This document shows, piece by piece, positions 9,205 to 17,243 of a stretch of 64,000 nt of DNA; the stretch's first letter is position 1, and each line of letters begins with the position of its first letter. This stretch comes from Wolbachia endosymbiont of Spodoptera picta. GTDB lineage: Bacteria > Pseudomonadota > Alphaproteobacteria > Rickettsiales > Anaplasmataceae. The position numbers and the translations under genes were made by a program. Under the pieces are notes generated by a model that was not told where the DNA came from, made no database searches, and saw nothing but the letters and a program-made list of their open reading frames with translations. The stretch spans positions 806,001 to 870,000 of the forward strand of contig NZ_CP067976.1 of assembly GCF_018141665.1 (NCBI RefSeq). The letters are read 5' to 3'.

Positions 9205-9259
9205 AAGCAAAAAACGCTCCAATTATGTAAAATAGTATCTTACACAAATTTTGTAACTG

Positions 9260-9338
9260 GTTAGTGAATATGTTGATAAGTAAATTAATTTTATACGTAC
9301 AAAAAAGCGGAAATTTACTTATCAACATATTCACTAAC
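9260..9338. repeat. Perfect 27-bp inverted repeat with 25-bp loop
   Basis: The arms 9260-9286 and 9312-9338 are exact reverse complements, starting GTTAGTGAATATG and ending in the complementary CATATTCACTAAC. The repeat lies 55 bp after the IS110 transposase stop, inside the element's right non-coding part. As RNA it would fold into a long hairpin. It could be a terminator, a small nested inverted element, or part of a structured RNA made by the IS. Confidence 0.85.
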
Positions 9339-10177
9339 TATAATCTGTGTACCGTTACACAAAATGTGAATTGGAAGTATTTTTTAATTTTATGATACAG
9401 CTTGAACAATTTTTGTAATTTTTTTGTTGACTTGCAAGACGGTATCTACTCCTTTCTCTTTTAAGTCATTTAACATCCCTAGCCAAAAGTTAGCTCCCTC
9501 ACTTTCTGCTATATAAAAGCCTAAAACTTCTTTCCTTTCATTCTGCTAATATATTCTACATATATTTACTTACGCAATGCCCGTCTTCTTTGACCTTAAA
9601 AAACCATAAACACTATTGGATACACTGATTGCAGTGGACGACTAAGCCACTCATTGATTACAGGCAATAATTTATCAGTAATACTTGACATCTCTGCTAC
9701 AGATATTTTATATCTCTTCTACATGCGACGCTATATCTCTATATACCATGCCACTGGCATATGTACTTAAAACCTTTGCTTCAAGTTCGGTTGTTTGCCT
9801 TTTTCTGACTACTTGTGGCTCAAAGCTTCCTTCCCTATCTCTTGGTGTCAATAACTCAAATGAACCTACACTTGTCCGTAAAGTATTTGAATTTCTTCAA
9901 TTTCTTCGGTTATTTTCTTCGCTTTTAAGCCGACAAGTGATTTTTTATTTCACCTTCCAGAATCGCTTCCAGTAGCCTTTTTACAAACGGTGTTAATGCA
10001 CCATCTCTTTCCGTCAATAGTCTTCCTTCTCGTATAGACGATAAGATATTTGTTTCTAATTCTTTATAGTCTACCAAACCGGTAGTTCTGTTTGCTTGAC
10101 TCATTGTCAAACCTCCATTTTTTGTTTCTATTTTATTGTTGCTTCTCGGTTTGATACAGTTTATTTAACACTTCCCT

Positions 10178-10312
10178 AAGTACGTAAAAAAAAACACTCC
10201 TATACTGAAAGTACAAGCATTTATTGAGATTATTAGGAATGTAAAACCTAGCAGAAATCTTGATAATTCAAACGCTGAACAACTTCAAGCTATTGATAGA
10301 AAAATCCCTTAA
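10178..10312 (+). pseudogene. C-terminal coding remnant cut by the IS256 element
   Basis: Directly after the right end of the IS256-type element an open frame of 44 codons runs to a stop at 10312 (ILKVQAFIEIIRNV, then NAEQLQAIDRKIP). It has no start and looks like the tail of a helical protein whose front was displaced. I do not recognise the family, and I see no obvious matching N-terminal half left of 5933. Confidence 0.35.
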
Positions 10313-10349
10313 TTGTACATAGGCCAAGTTGGCTTATGTGTTCTTATTC

Positions 10350-10805
10350 TCACTTTGTAAACATGCCAATAATTTTATCCACTATTCCACCCATATTTGC
10401 TCCAGCTTGAGTATGTGCTATTTTACCACCGTGTGAAATTAATTTAGGATCTGCACCAGGTGATATATTAACAAATTTACTACCAACAACCCCACTGCTA
10501 GCGATTAGAGCTGAGCTATCAATTGGCAACTTTATGTCTCTGCTTATGCACATATCGATTCGTGCTATGTAGGTAGCTTTGTCGAGCGATACACCAGTTA
10601 TGCTTCCGATTTCTACACCAGAGATCTTGACACTATCACCAACCCCTACACCGTTAGCATCAGTAAAAAGGCCATGTATTTTATAGCAATCCTTATAGTT
10701 TCTCTTTATGTAAGATAGCTTATTAATAGCGAAGAAGACAAGAAAAATAGTGAAAATTAATACAAATGATCCAGCAATTATTTCAAGTATATTTGACCTT
10801 CGCAT
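10350..10805 (-). CDS. mlaD: MlaD-like MCE-domain lipid transport protein
   Basis: A 151-residue protein: one N-terminal membrane anchor (about residues 8-28), then a single MCE domain with GLFTDANGVGVGDSVKISGVEIG and the late segment ASSGVVGSKFVNISPG. In proteobacteria MlaD forms a periplasmic hexamer on the MlaFEDB ABC transporter and moves phospholipids between membranes. The length fits the short single-MCE type. The partner ATPase and permease are not in this window. It sits 2 nt downstream of the NDUFA12-like gene, so the two are co-transcribed. Confidence 0.88.
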   Translation of the reverse strand: MRRSNILEIIAGSFVLIFTIFLVFFAINKLSYIKRNYKDCYKIHGLFTDANGVGVGDSVKISGVEIGSITGVSLDKATYIARIDMCISRDIKLPIDSSALIASSGVVGSKFVNISPGADPKLISHGGKIAHTQAGANMGGIVDKIIGMFTK

Positions 10806-10807
10806 CT

Positions 10808-11113
10808 TTAATTATTAGGATTCCAGCTTTCATAGTAGTTTTTCACCTTTTGATTTGGGTAGTATGCATCTTTTGTACCCGTTAAATTAGGAGTTTTTCT
10901 TGTATTATTATTAATTGGTACTGCATTATCAGTATAATGCAGCCATATATGCCATGCTGGAGGAATTGTTGTAGGCTCAGAAACATTACCATATATTACC
11001 CATCTTTTCCCTTTACTTGACTCATAGTAAGAATTTCCGTTTTCATCCCTACCTATAAGTTTACCTTTTCTCCTTAATAAGTTTGTTACTGAATTATAAA
11101 TTTTAGATAACAT
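10808..11113 (-). CDS. NDUFA12-family complex I accessory protein
   Basis: A 101-residue homologue of the mitochondrial complex I subunit NDUFA12 (B17.2). Seen: the family core KLIGRDENGNSYYES, KRWVIYG, and PPAWHIWLHYTDNAVP. In alphaproteobacteria this small protein associates with the NADH dehydrogenase arm. It pairs functionally with the nuo genes found elsewhere in the window, although it lies apart from them. It is upstream of mlaD in a two-gene unit. Confidence 0.9.
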   Translation of the reverse strand: MLSKIYNSVTNLLRRKGKLIGRDENGNSYYESSKGKRWVIYGNVSEPTTIPPAWHIWLHYTDNAVPINNNTRKTPNLTGTKDAYYPNQKVKNYYESWNPNN

Positions 11114-11177
11114 AAAGGTATTAAAACAAAAAGTATTATATATACTAATACTTTAACGATGTATTAACAACAGTTTA

Positions 11178-12626
11178 ATGCAATTACCAATTCTACAAGT
11201 TATTATACCAATAATTGCATCAATGTTCTGCTTTCTTACCAGGAAACATAGGGTGTCCTGGTTTATCTCTTTTTTTACAACGGCAGCTACTTTCTTTATT
11301 TCATTAATGTTGCTAGTGAAAACATACAATGGTGAAATTATAACTTATTATCTTGGAGATTGGGCTCCTCCATACGGAATAGAGTTGAGAATCGACATAT
11401 TGAACTCCTTGATTCTAACTTTGGTGAATTTTATAGCGCTTATTAGCGTGCTTTATAGCTTTTATATTAACGAAAAAGAAATTAGCAAAAACAAGATCAC
11501 TGGTTTTTATTCTCTATTTCTACTGTGCTTAAGCGGACTACTCGGGATTCTAGTAACAAACGACATATTCAATCTTTATGTTTTTTTGGAAATTTCATCT
11601 CTTTCTTCTTATGTTTTAGTTTCAATGGGAAGGGATAAGAAAGCTTTAGTTGCAGCATTTGAATACCTCATTAGTGGTACTGTAGGAGCAACATTTTACT
11701 TGTTTGGCATCGGCCTTTTATACTCTATGACTGGAACGCTCAACATGTCTGACATGGCTGAAAGAATAGTACCATTATACGATAATAACATCATAAGACT
11801 TGGTACATTATTCATTTTTGTTGGTCTCTCAATCAAAATGGCACTGTTTCCACTCAGTAAATGGCTAGTTAATGCGTATAGTGAAGCACCAAGCTTCATT
11901 AGCGTATTCTTTTCAGGTACAGTAACCAAAGTGATGATATATGTTTTTATCAGAATCTTTTACAATGTTTTTCAGCAAAATTTTTTCTTACCACTGCATA
12001 ATGTGATAATTATCCTCGCACTTTGCGCTATTGTATTTGGATCAATATCTGCAATAATCGAAAAAGATATAAAAAGACTGTTTGCTCACTCCAGTATCAG
12101 TCAGATTGGCTATATACTTTTAATGCTGGGTTTAAATTCAAAATCAGGTTTGTTTTCAGCAGTTCTTCACATAGTAAATCATAGCATGATAAAAACGTCT
12201 TTATTCATGGTTGCAGGGTGTATTTCTTATAAATTTGGTATGACAAAGATAGAAAATTTGTCAGGACTAAAAAAGTCAATGCTCTATACAACACTCGCAT
12301 TTACTCTACTTAGTTTAGCATTAATCGGTGTACCCTTGACAAATGGCTTTGTAAGTAAGTGGTATATGATGCAAGCAATTCTTGAATCTCATGCATGGAT
12401 TTCCCTTGCAGTTTTTGCTGCTGGCTCTTTTCTTGCACTAATATATATGTGGAGGGTGGTAGAGAAAATGTATTTTGAAAATAGCGCAGCATCAAACACT
12501 GAAATGACACTTAATGAGGTACCATTACTTATGCTCTTTTGTCTATTATTTATGGCAATTTTAACGATAATAACTGGGATATATAGTAGTCCAATTCGTT
12601 TGGTAATTAATAAATTTGCTTTTTGA
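11178..12626 (+). CDS. Proton antiporter subunit D-like membrane protein
   Basis: A 482-residue polytopic protein of the NuoL/M/N and MrpD superfamily. Seen: NDIFNLYVFLEISSLSSYVL with the conserved glutamate in a membrane helix, then IKMALFPLSKWLVNAY with the conserved lysine, and ENDIKRLFAHSSISQIGY with a further lysine. ALFPLSKWL and PSFISVFFSG resemble MrpD/MnhD, the cation/proton antiporter subunit, more than NuoN. No other Mrp subunit is visible nearby, so it may be an orphan subunit. It is followed 15 bp later by rodA. Confidence 0.8.
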   Translation: MQLPILQVIIPIIASMFCFLTRKHRVSWFISFFTTAATFFISLMLLVKTYNGEIITYYLGDWAPPYGIELRIDILNSLILTLVNFIALISVLYSFYINEKEISKNKITGFYSLFLLCLSGLLGILVTNDIFNLYVFLEISSLSSYVLVSMGRDKKALVAAFEYLISGTVGATFYLFGIGLLYSMTGTLNMSDMAERIVPLYDNNIIRLGTLFIFVGLSIKMALFPLSKWLVNAYSEAPSFISVFFSGTVTKVMIYVFIRIFYNVFQQNFFLPLHNVIIILALCAIVFGSISAIIEKDIKRLFAHSSISQIGYILLMLGLNSKSGLFSAVLHIVNHSMIKTSLFMVAGCISYKFGMTKIENLSGLKKSMLYTTLAFTLLSLALIGVPLTNGFVSKWYMMQAILESHAWISLAVFAAGSFLALIYMWRVVEKMYFENSAASNTEMTLNEVPLLMLFCLLFMAILTIITGIYSSPIRLVINKFAF

Positions 12627-12641
12627 TTTTCTTATGTTTTA

Positions 12642-13775
12642 TTGTATCTAAAAGTCTGTAAAGTTTTCGCTGTGGATAAGCTGAAGAAGATTCACTTATT
12701 ATTAGTCATGAACGTAATAGCTCTGTTTTGCGTTGGCATTGTTGTTCAATATTCTTCTGCTGGAGGAAAGTGGGCTCCATTTGCAATTCACCAATTGGTC
12801 ATATTCTCTTTCTTCCTTTTGCTTGCTATAGCTATATCATTTATAGAGCTAGATTTTTATTTGAAGCACGCTTATTTTTTTTACATAGCAGCAGTAATTG
12901 CGCTGTTAGCAGTAAATTTTTTTGGCTCGCATATAATGGGTGCAACGAGATGGATAAGAATTGGGTCAATTAGTTTACAACCATCAGAATTTGTAAAAGT
13001 GGGCTTAATACTTGCACTTGCTCGTTATTTTAATAAACAAAGTGTGTATAAAATGATGAAATTTCAAAGTTTATTTAAGCCACTTATAATTATTTTCTTA
13101 CCTGTATTCCTTGTATTGAAGCAACCTAATTTAGGAACAGCTGTAATAATATTGTTTATAGGAGCATCAATTATATTCACAGCAATAATGGAAAGACCTC
13201 ATTTAATAATTTTTGGAACGCTTGGCATTTTTGCAATACCAGCTATTTGGCCTTTTTTGCGCCCTTATCACAAGCAAAGGATATTATCATTTTTGGATTC
13301 ATCAGTAGATCCACTTGGAATAGGTCATAATGCGCAGCAATCTCAAATAGCTATTGGTTCAGGAGGTTTGTTTGGTAAGGGGTTTGTTAATGGGAGTCAA
13401 ACTCAACTTGGATTTTTGCCAGAGAAACGCACAGATTTTGCTTTTGCGGTACTTAGTGAGGAATGGGGGTTCTTAGGCAGCATGGCTTTGATTTTACTCT
13501 ATACCACATTGCTTGCTATAATATTCTCCATTGCTTACAGGTCAAAAAATTACTTTTCTAAGTTAATATCTATCGGGGTTTTCGCCTTTTTTGGTGCTCA
13601 TTTCTTTATAAACATTGGAATGACAACAGGCCTATTACCTATAATAGGTGACCCACTTCCATTTCTATCCTATGGTGGAAGCACAACTGCTGCGAGCTTA
13701 ATATGTATAGGATTGCTACTTAGTTCCGTGACATCTACAAAGGACTTAAAGCTAAGTTTACGATTTCACCCATAG
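12642..13775 (+). CDS. rodA: Rod-shape SEDS glycosyltransferase RodA
   Basis: A 377-residue polytopic SEDS protein with about ten membrane segments. Seen: GATRWIRIGSISLQPSEF, the SEDS signature, then KQPNLGTA, and LPEKRTDFAFAVLSEEWGFL, which is the RodA version of the loop; the late segment is LPFLSYGGST. RodA polymerises glycan strands during side-wall growth. Its presence fits the lipid II pathway that Wolbachia keeps although it lacks a normal wall. The start is uncertain: TTG at 12642, GTG at 12672 or ATG at 12709. Confidence 0.9.
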   Translation: MYLKVCKVFAVDKLKKIHLLLVMNVIALFCVGIVVQYSSAGGKWAPFAIHQLVIFSFFLLLAIAISFIELDFYLKHAYFFYIAAVIALLAVNFFGSHIMGATRWIRIGSISLQPSEFVKVGLILALARYFNKQSVYKMMKFQSLFKPLIIIFLPVFLVLKQPNLGTAVIILFIGASIIFTAIMERPHLIIFGTLGIFAIPAIWPFLRPYHKQRILSFLDSSVDPLGIGHNAQQSQIAIGSGGLFGKGFVNGSQTQLGFLPEKRTDFAFAVLSEEWGFLGSMALILLYTTLLAIIFSIAYRSKNYFSKLISIGVFAFFGAHFFINIGMTTGLLPIIGDPLPFLSYGGSTTAASLICIGLLLSSVTSTKDLKLSLRFHP

Positions 13776-13823
13776 AAAGAGCTTAGACAACCATCACTCT
13801 GCTAATGGTTAACGTCTTATTCT

Positions 13824-15071
13824 TCAATGAGAGTCCCATTTTACGGTGCTTAAATCTATTCCCTCTTGTACCATTTCCAAAAGTGGGCTCATCTCTCTTA
13901 GCCGTCCAACATTTTTAGTAACAAGATCTGCTGCGTATAGAACTTCATCTTTAGTTGTAAATCGGCCAAGGCCAAATCTAATTGATGAATGCTCAAGATC
14001 GTGGCCATTGTTTAGTGATCTTATGACATAAGAAGGTTCAAGAGATGCGGATGTGCATGCAGAACCAGAGCTTACTGCTAAATCCTTGATTGCCATGATA
14101 AGAGACTCACCCTCAACATAAGGAAAACTTAAGTTAAGGTTACCTGGAATCCTATTTTCGTAGTCACCATTTAAAACAACATCAGGAAATGCCTCTTTTA
14201 TTTTGTTGTACAAAATATCTCTCAACTCTTCTAATTTGCTTGCTTCTATTTCCATTTCTTCTTTAGCGATACGTGCCGCTTCACCAAAACCAACTGCAAG
14301 GGGAGTAGGAACTGTTCCAGAGCGCATGCCTCTCTCCTGTCCACCACCACTAATTAGTGGCGTCAACCTAACACGAGGATTTTTTCTACGGACATATAAT
14401 GCACCTATTCCCATAGGTCCATAAATTTTATGGCTAGAAAGGCTCATAAGATCAATGTTCATTTCATTTACGTCTATTGGAACTTTTCCAAAGCTTTGGG
14501 CAGCGTCTGTATGAAAAAATATATTATGCTTTCTACACATTGCACCAATTTCTTTGACAGGTTGCATTACTCCGATTTCATTATTTGCCATCATCACTGA
14601 AATCAGAATTGTTTTATCAGTGATTGCCTCCTCAAGTTTCAATAAATCTATAATTCCGTTTTGCTTAACGGACAAATATGTAACTTTAAAGCCTTCATTT
14701 TCCAGATGTCGACAAGAATCTAAAACGCACTTATGCTCTGTGCAGACAGTTATTATATGATTTCCCTTATTCTTATAAAAATGAGCAACACCTTTGATAG
14801 CCATGTTATTTGATTCGGTTGCACCCGAGGTAAAGACGATTTCTTTGCTGTCTGCATTCACTAAATCAGCAATGTACTTCCTTGCTTTTTCTACTGCTTC
14901 CTCAGCTGTCCAACCAAATGAATGGCTACGAGAGTGTGCATTACTAAACTCACCAAAATAAGGTATCATCACCTCCAAAACACGAGGATCTACTTTAGTA
15001 GTAGATTGATAATCGAGAAATATTGGTAATTTTATTTTAGTATCATGTATTTTCTTACTTTCAACATTCAT
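13824..15071 (-). CDS. iscS: Cysteine desulfurase IscS
   Basis: A class V PLP enzyme taking sulfur from cysteine for Fe-S cluster assembly. Seen: the N-terminal segment IFLDYQSTTKVDPRVLEVM, VFTSGATESNN, the PLP lysine in SLSSHKIYGPMG, and the active cysteine in SSGSACTSASLEPS. The C-terminal tail with its tryptophan (STVKW) is as in IscS of the ISC system. The frame opens earlier (GTG at 15113), but ATG at 15071 gives the usual family N-terminus. It converges with rodA. The ISC scaffold genes are not in the window. Confidence 0.93.
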   Translation of the reverse strand: MNVESKKIHDTKIKLPIFLDYQSTTKVDPRVLEVMIPYFGEFSNAHSRSHSFGWTAEEAVEKARKYIADLVNADSKEIVFTSGATESNNMAIKGVAHFYKNKGNHIITVCTEHKCVLDSCRHLENEGFKVTYLSVKQNGIIDLLKLEEAITDKTILISVMMANNEIGVMQPVKEIGAMCRKHNIFFHTDAAQSFGKVPIDVNEMNIDLMSLSSHKIYGPMGIGALYVRRKNPRVRLTPLISGGGQERGMRSGTVPTPLAVGFGEAARIAKEEMEIEASKLEELRDILYNKIKEAFPDVVLNGDYENRIPGNLNLSFPYVEGESLIMAIKDLAVSSGSACTSASLEPSYVIRSLNNGHDLEHSSIRFGLGRFTTKDEVLYAADLVTKNVGRLREMSPLLEMVQEGIDLSTVKWDSH

Positions 15072-15253
15072 AAAGCTACCAAAGAGACAAAATTTACAAC
15101 TATTTAATAGCACTAAAGCTTAATTTTTTCAAGATATAATCTTGCCTAAACGAAAGTTGTCAGCGCTCTCTCCTACGTTATTCCAGTGTCCCTGTAATGT
15201 CATTTTCTATGATCAGTGTTTATGCAGCTAGGTCGAATACGCGCTAGGTAACC

Positions 15254-16248
15254 CTACTAACCCCAGTTATGGATTAGAAAACAGATAAAAGTAGAATTAA
15301 TAAAGAGGGAAATAGGGTAAACTCAAGTATTTTAGCAATAATTTAAGAGGTTACCCATGAAGAAAGATATTACAGAACTTTACTGCTGCGTCGAGGATTT
15401 TTGTCGTGTAGTAGATGAAAATTTTGCAAATAAGTTCTTATCAAATGGCAAAAAACCAACCAGAGTACCAGAAATAGCGCACTCAGAAATGCTAACCATA
15501 ATCCTGTTATACCACCAATCGCCATGTAAAAACTTCAAGGCTTTTTATCTTTGTTACCTTAAGTTACTCTATAGATCAGAATTTTCAAAGATGCCTTCAT
15601 ATCACAGATTTATTGCCTTAAAGCCGAGAGTTTTACGGTATTTAGCATTACTTCTTCAATGGTTCTGCGAACAAGCGAAAATGACAGGTACTTCCTACAT
15701 TGACACTTCTACGATTGCCATTTGCCACAAGAAAAGGATCTCTAGGAACAAAGTTTTTGATGGTTTAGCAGAAATTGGTAAGAGCACGTATGGTTGGTTT
15801 TTTGGCTTTAAATTGCACTTGGTGATTAACGAAATTGGAGAAATTCAATCACTTACTCTAACCAAAGGTAACGTTGATGACAGAAAACCTGTGCCAACTA
15901 TAACTAAAAGACTGACAGGACTTTTGTTCGGAGATAAAGGCTATATCAAGAAGGAGCTCTTTGAGGAACTCTTCGATAGAGGTTTAAAGCTTGTCACTAA
16001 AGTGAAAAAAGGCATGAAAAACGCACTAATCTCACTAAAAGAGAAGGCTTTATTGAGAAAAAGGTCGAGTATTGAGACAGTCTTTGGTTGTTTAAAAAAT
16101 AAATTTGAGCTTGAAAATACACGGCACAGATCGCCAATAAATTTTCTGGTACATATTTTTCTACATTAATTTCATATTCCATGCAGTCAAAAAAGCCTTC
16201 TATTTCTAAGCCTTACTGTGTTGGTTAATCCATAACTGGGGTTAGTAG
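15254..16248 (+). mobile_element. IS982-family insertion sequence
   Basis: Bounded by 23-bp inverted repeats, CTACTAACCCCAGTTATGG and onward at 15254-15276 and the complement at 16226-16248. It carries one transposase gene. Its right end forms the last coding part of the neighbouring ankyrin gene, so it inserted into that gene. The target duplication is not clear (GCTAG occurs close to both ends). Confidence 0.88.
15357..16169 (+). CDS. IS982-family transposase with late frameshift
   Basis: A 270-residue DDE transposase. Seen: the first aspartate in TSYIDTSTIAICHKKRI, then GWFFGFKLHLVIN, LLFGDKGYI with the second aspartate, and KRSSIETVFGCLKNKF with the glutamate. The family C-terminus is displaced: in the T-run at 16156-16160 one T seems to be missing, and in the shifted frame the typical tail continues (ISYSMQSKKPSI) to a stop at 16225-16227. 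The catalytic core is intact, so activity is possible but uncertain. Confidence 0.88.
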   Translation: MKKDITELYCCVEDFCRVVDENFANKFLSNGKKPTRVPEIAHSEMLTIILLYHQSPCKNFKAFYLCYLKLLYRSEFSKMPSYHRFIALKPRVLRYLALLLQWFCEQAKMTGTSYIDTSTIAICHKKRISRNKVFDGLAEIGKSTYGWFFGFKLHLVINEIGEIQSLTLTKGNVDDRKPVPTITKRLTGLLFGDKGYIKKELFEELFDRGLKLVTKVKKGMKNALISLKEKALLRKRSSIETVFGCLKNKFELENTRHRSPINFLVHIFLH

Positions 16249-17122
16249 TGCTAGCAGCTTCTTGACGCCCATCCATTAAGACTGCTACTCCATCAACTTT
16301 AGTACTGGGCTTTAACATCATATATGTAGCACCACCAACTGCTAGTCCTGTTGCTATAACTGCAACCACTGCTATTGGTGTAGAGGGTTTTGACTCAGCT
16401 GTAACTATTCCAGTTGCAGAAAGTGCTTTCGCTATTAAAACACCTGATAATGCAGTTGTACTACCGGCAAAAAAACCTTTCGCAATTGCTGATGTAAGTT
16501 GTTTTTCCTCTTTAGCTAAATTCCTAGAAGCAGTTCTAGCATGATTTTTCACATTAACATAGGAGCCTTCACGTTTTTTTGGCGGAGTAAATACATAATC
16601 TCTTCGAATAGCCAAAGATAAAGGTGTCACTCCATAGTCATCTTTTATATTAATATTCGCACCGTTTCTTACGAGAGATTCTACCACGTCTGCATGGCCA
16701 TTCATAAGAGCTAAATGTAAATGTGTCCATCCCTCCTTATCTTCTTGTTCATTAATCCTGATTTCATCTTTTTCCAACAGAGCATCTACTACCTCTTTAT
16801 AACCATTTTCAGCAGCTAAATGTAAAGGTGTCTTTTTATTTTTATCTTTTATATTAACATCTATCCCTTTTGTTACTATTAAAGCCTTTGTCAAGCTTGT
16901 ATAGCCTAACTTAGCAGTTAAATGTAATAATGTGAATTCATTATCTCCAACTTCAAATTTATAATTTACATAAAAATTACTCTCTTCCCACTGTTTAAAT
17001 ACCTCTTCATTGCTTGCCTTTAGCTCTTCTTTTACTTTTTCAATTACGTTCCTTTTATCTAATTTATTATCACTATTAACCGTACTTAATATTTCCCGCC
17101 ACTGCTGATAATTTATTGTCAT
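16187..17122 (-). CDS. Ankyrin-repeat membrane protein, 3' end replaced by IS
   Basis: A 311-residue ORF. Residues about 55-165 hold three clear ankyrin repeats (TLLHLTAKLGYTSLT, TPLHLAAENGYKEVV, THLHLALMNGHADVV) and a fourth degenerate one. Two hydrophobic segments follow (about 210-235 and 245-265), so the ankyrin domain is probably anchored to a membrane. The last 20 residues are encoded by the right end of the IS982 element, so the original C-terminus is lost. Ankyrin proteins are candidate host-interacting proteins in Wolbachia (family knowledge). A specific target is not predictable. Confidence 0.85.
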   Translation of the reverse strand: MTINYQQWREILSTVNSDNKLDKRNVIEKVKEELKASNEEVFKQWEESNFYVNYKFEVGDNEFTLLHLTAKLGYTSLTKALIVTKGIDVNIKDKNKKTPLHLAAENGYKEVVDALLEKDEIRINEQEDKEGWTHLHLALMNGHADVVESLVRNGANINIKDDYGVTPLSLAIRRDYVFTPPKKREGSYVNVKNHARTASRNLAKEEKQLTSAIAKGFFAGSTTALSGVLIAKALSATGIVTAESKPSTPIAVVAVIATGLAVGGATYMMLKPSTKVDGVAVLMDGRQEAASTTNPSYGLTNTVRLRNRRLF

Positions 17123-17243
17123 AATTTTTACCCTAATCTTAAATAATTTATTTTAATTTTTAAATAATTAAAATAAGAAATCAATATTTATTTTAAATGA
17201 GCTTATAATCGAAATTGTGGGTAGCAAATTATTACCTCTTGGA

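Larger units (their letters stand above)
7957..9442 (+). mobile_element. IS110-family insertion inside the IS256 transposase
   Basis: The limits are inferred from the host gene: the interrupted transposase reads GVD on the right side and ILIV on the left, and joining CAGGATATC (ending at 7956) to TACTCC (from 9447) restores a continuous codon series. TATC is present at both junctions. No terminal inverted repeats are seen, as expected for many IS110 elements. The element is about 1.49 kb and carries an IS110 transposase plus a long inverted repeat near its right end. Confidence 0.75.
7435..10110 (-). pseudogene. IS256/mutator-type transposase, split and decayed
   Basis: The N-terminus starts at 10110 (KELETNILSSIREGR, then TPFVKRLLEAILEGE) and decays through several frameshifts and stops to about 9443 (NDLKEKGVD). 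The IS110 element then intervenes, and the frame resumes at 7956 with ILIVCVDGLKSFP and QLCIVHQIRNSLKY, both typical mutator-family segments, before further decay to about 7435. The remaining 7696-8001 piece could be translated but cannot be an active transposase. Confidence 0.85.
5933..10176 (-). mobile_element. IS256-type element broken by two later insertions
   Basis: The outer ends are related: GGGAGTGTT at 5933 and, at 10176 read inward, GGGAAGTGTTAAATAAACTG. The continuation AATAAACTGTGTCAAACCG on the left is found only after the IS4 copy, at 7400. Degraded pieces of one mutator-type transposase lie at both ends of the IS110 insertion. Removing the IS4 (about 5948-7398) and the IS110 (about 7957-9442) restores one element of roughly 1.3 kb. 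No target duplication is visible, so the element is old. A broken coding fragment begins immediately to its right. Confidence 0.75.

Noticed and set aside
5933..10176. Composite transposon carrying cargo genes
   Set aside because: All sequence inside is accounted for by three insertion sequences; no passenger gene is present.
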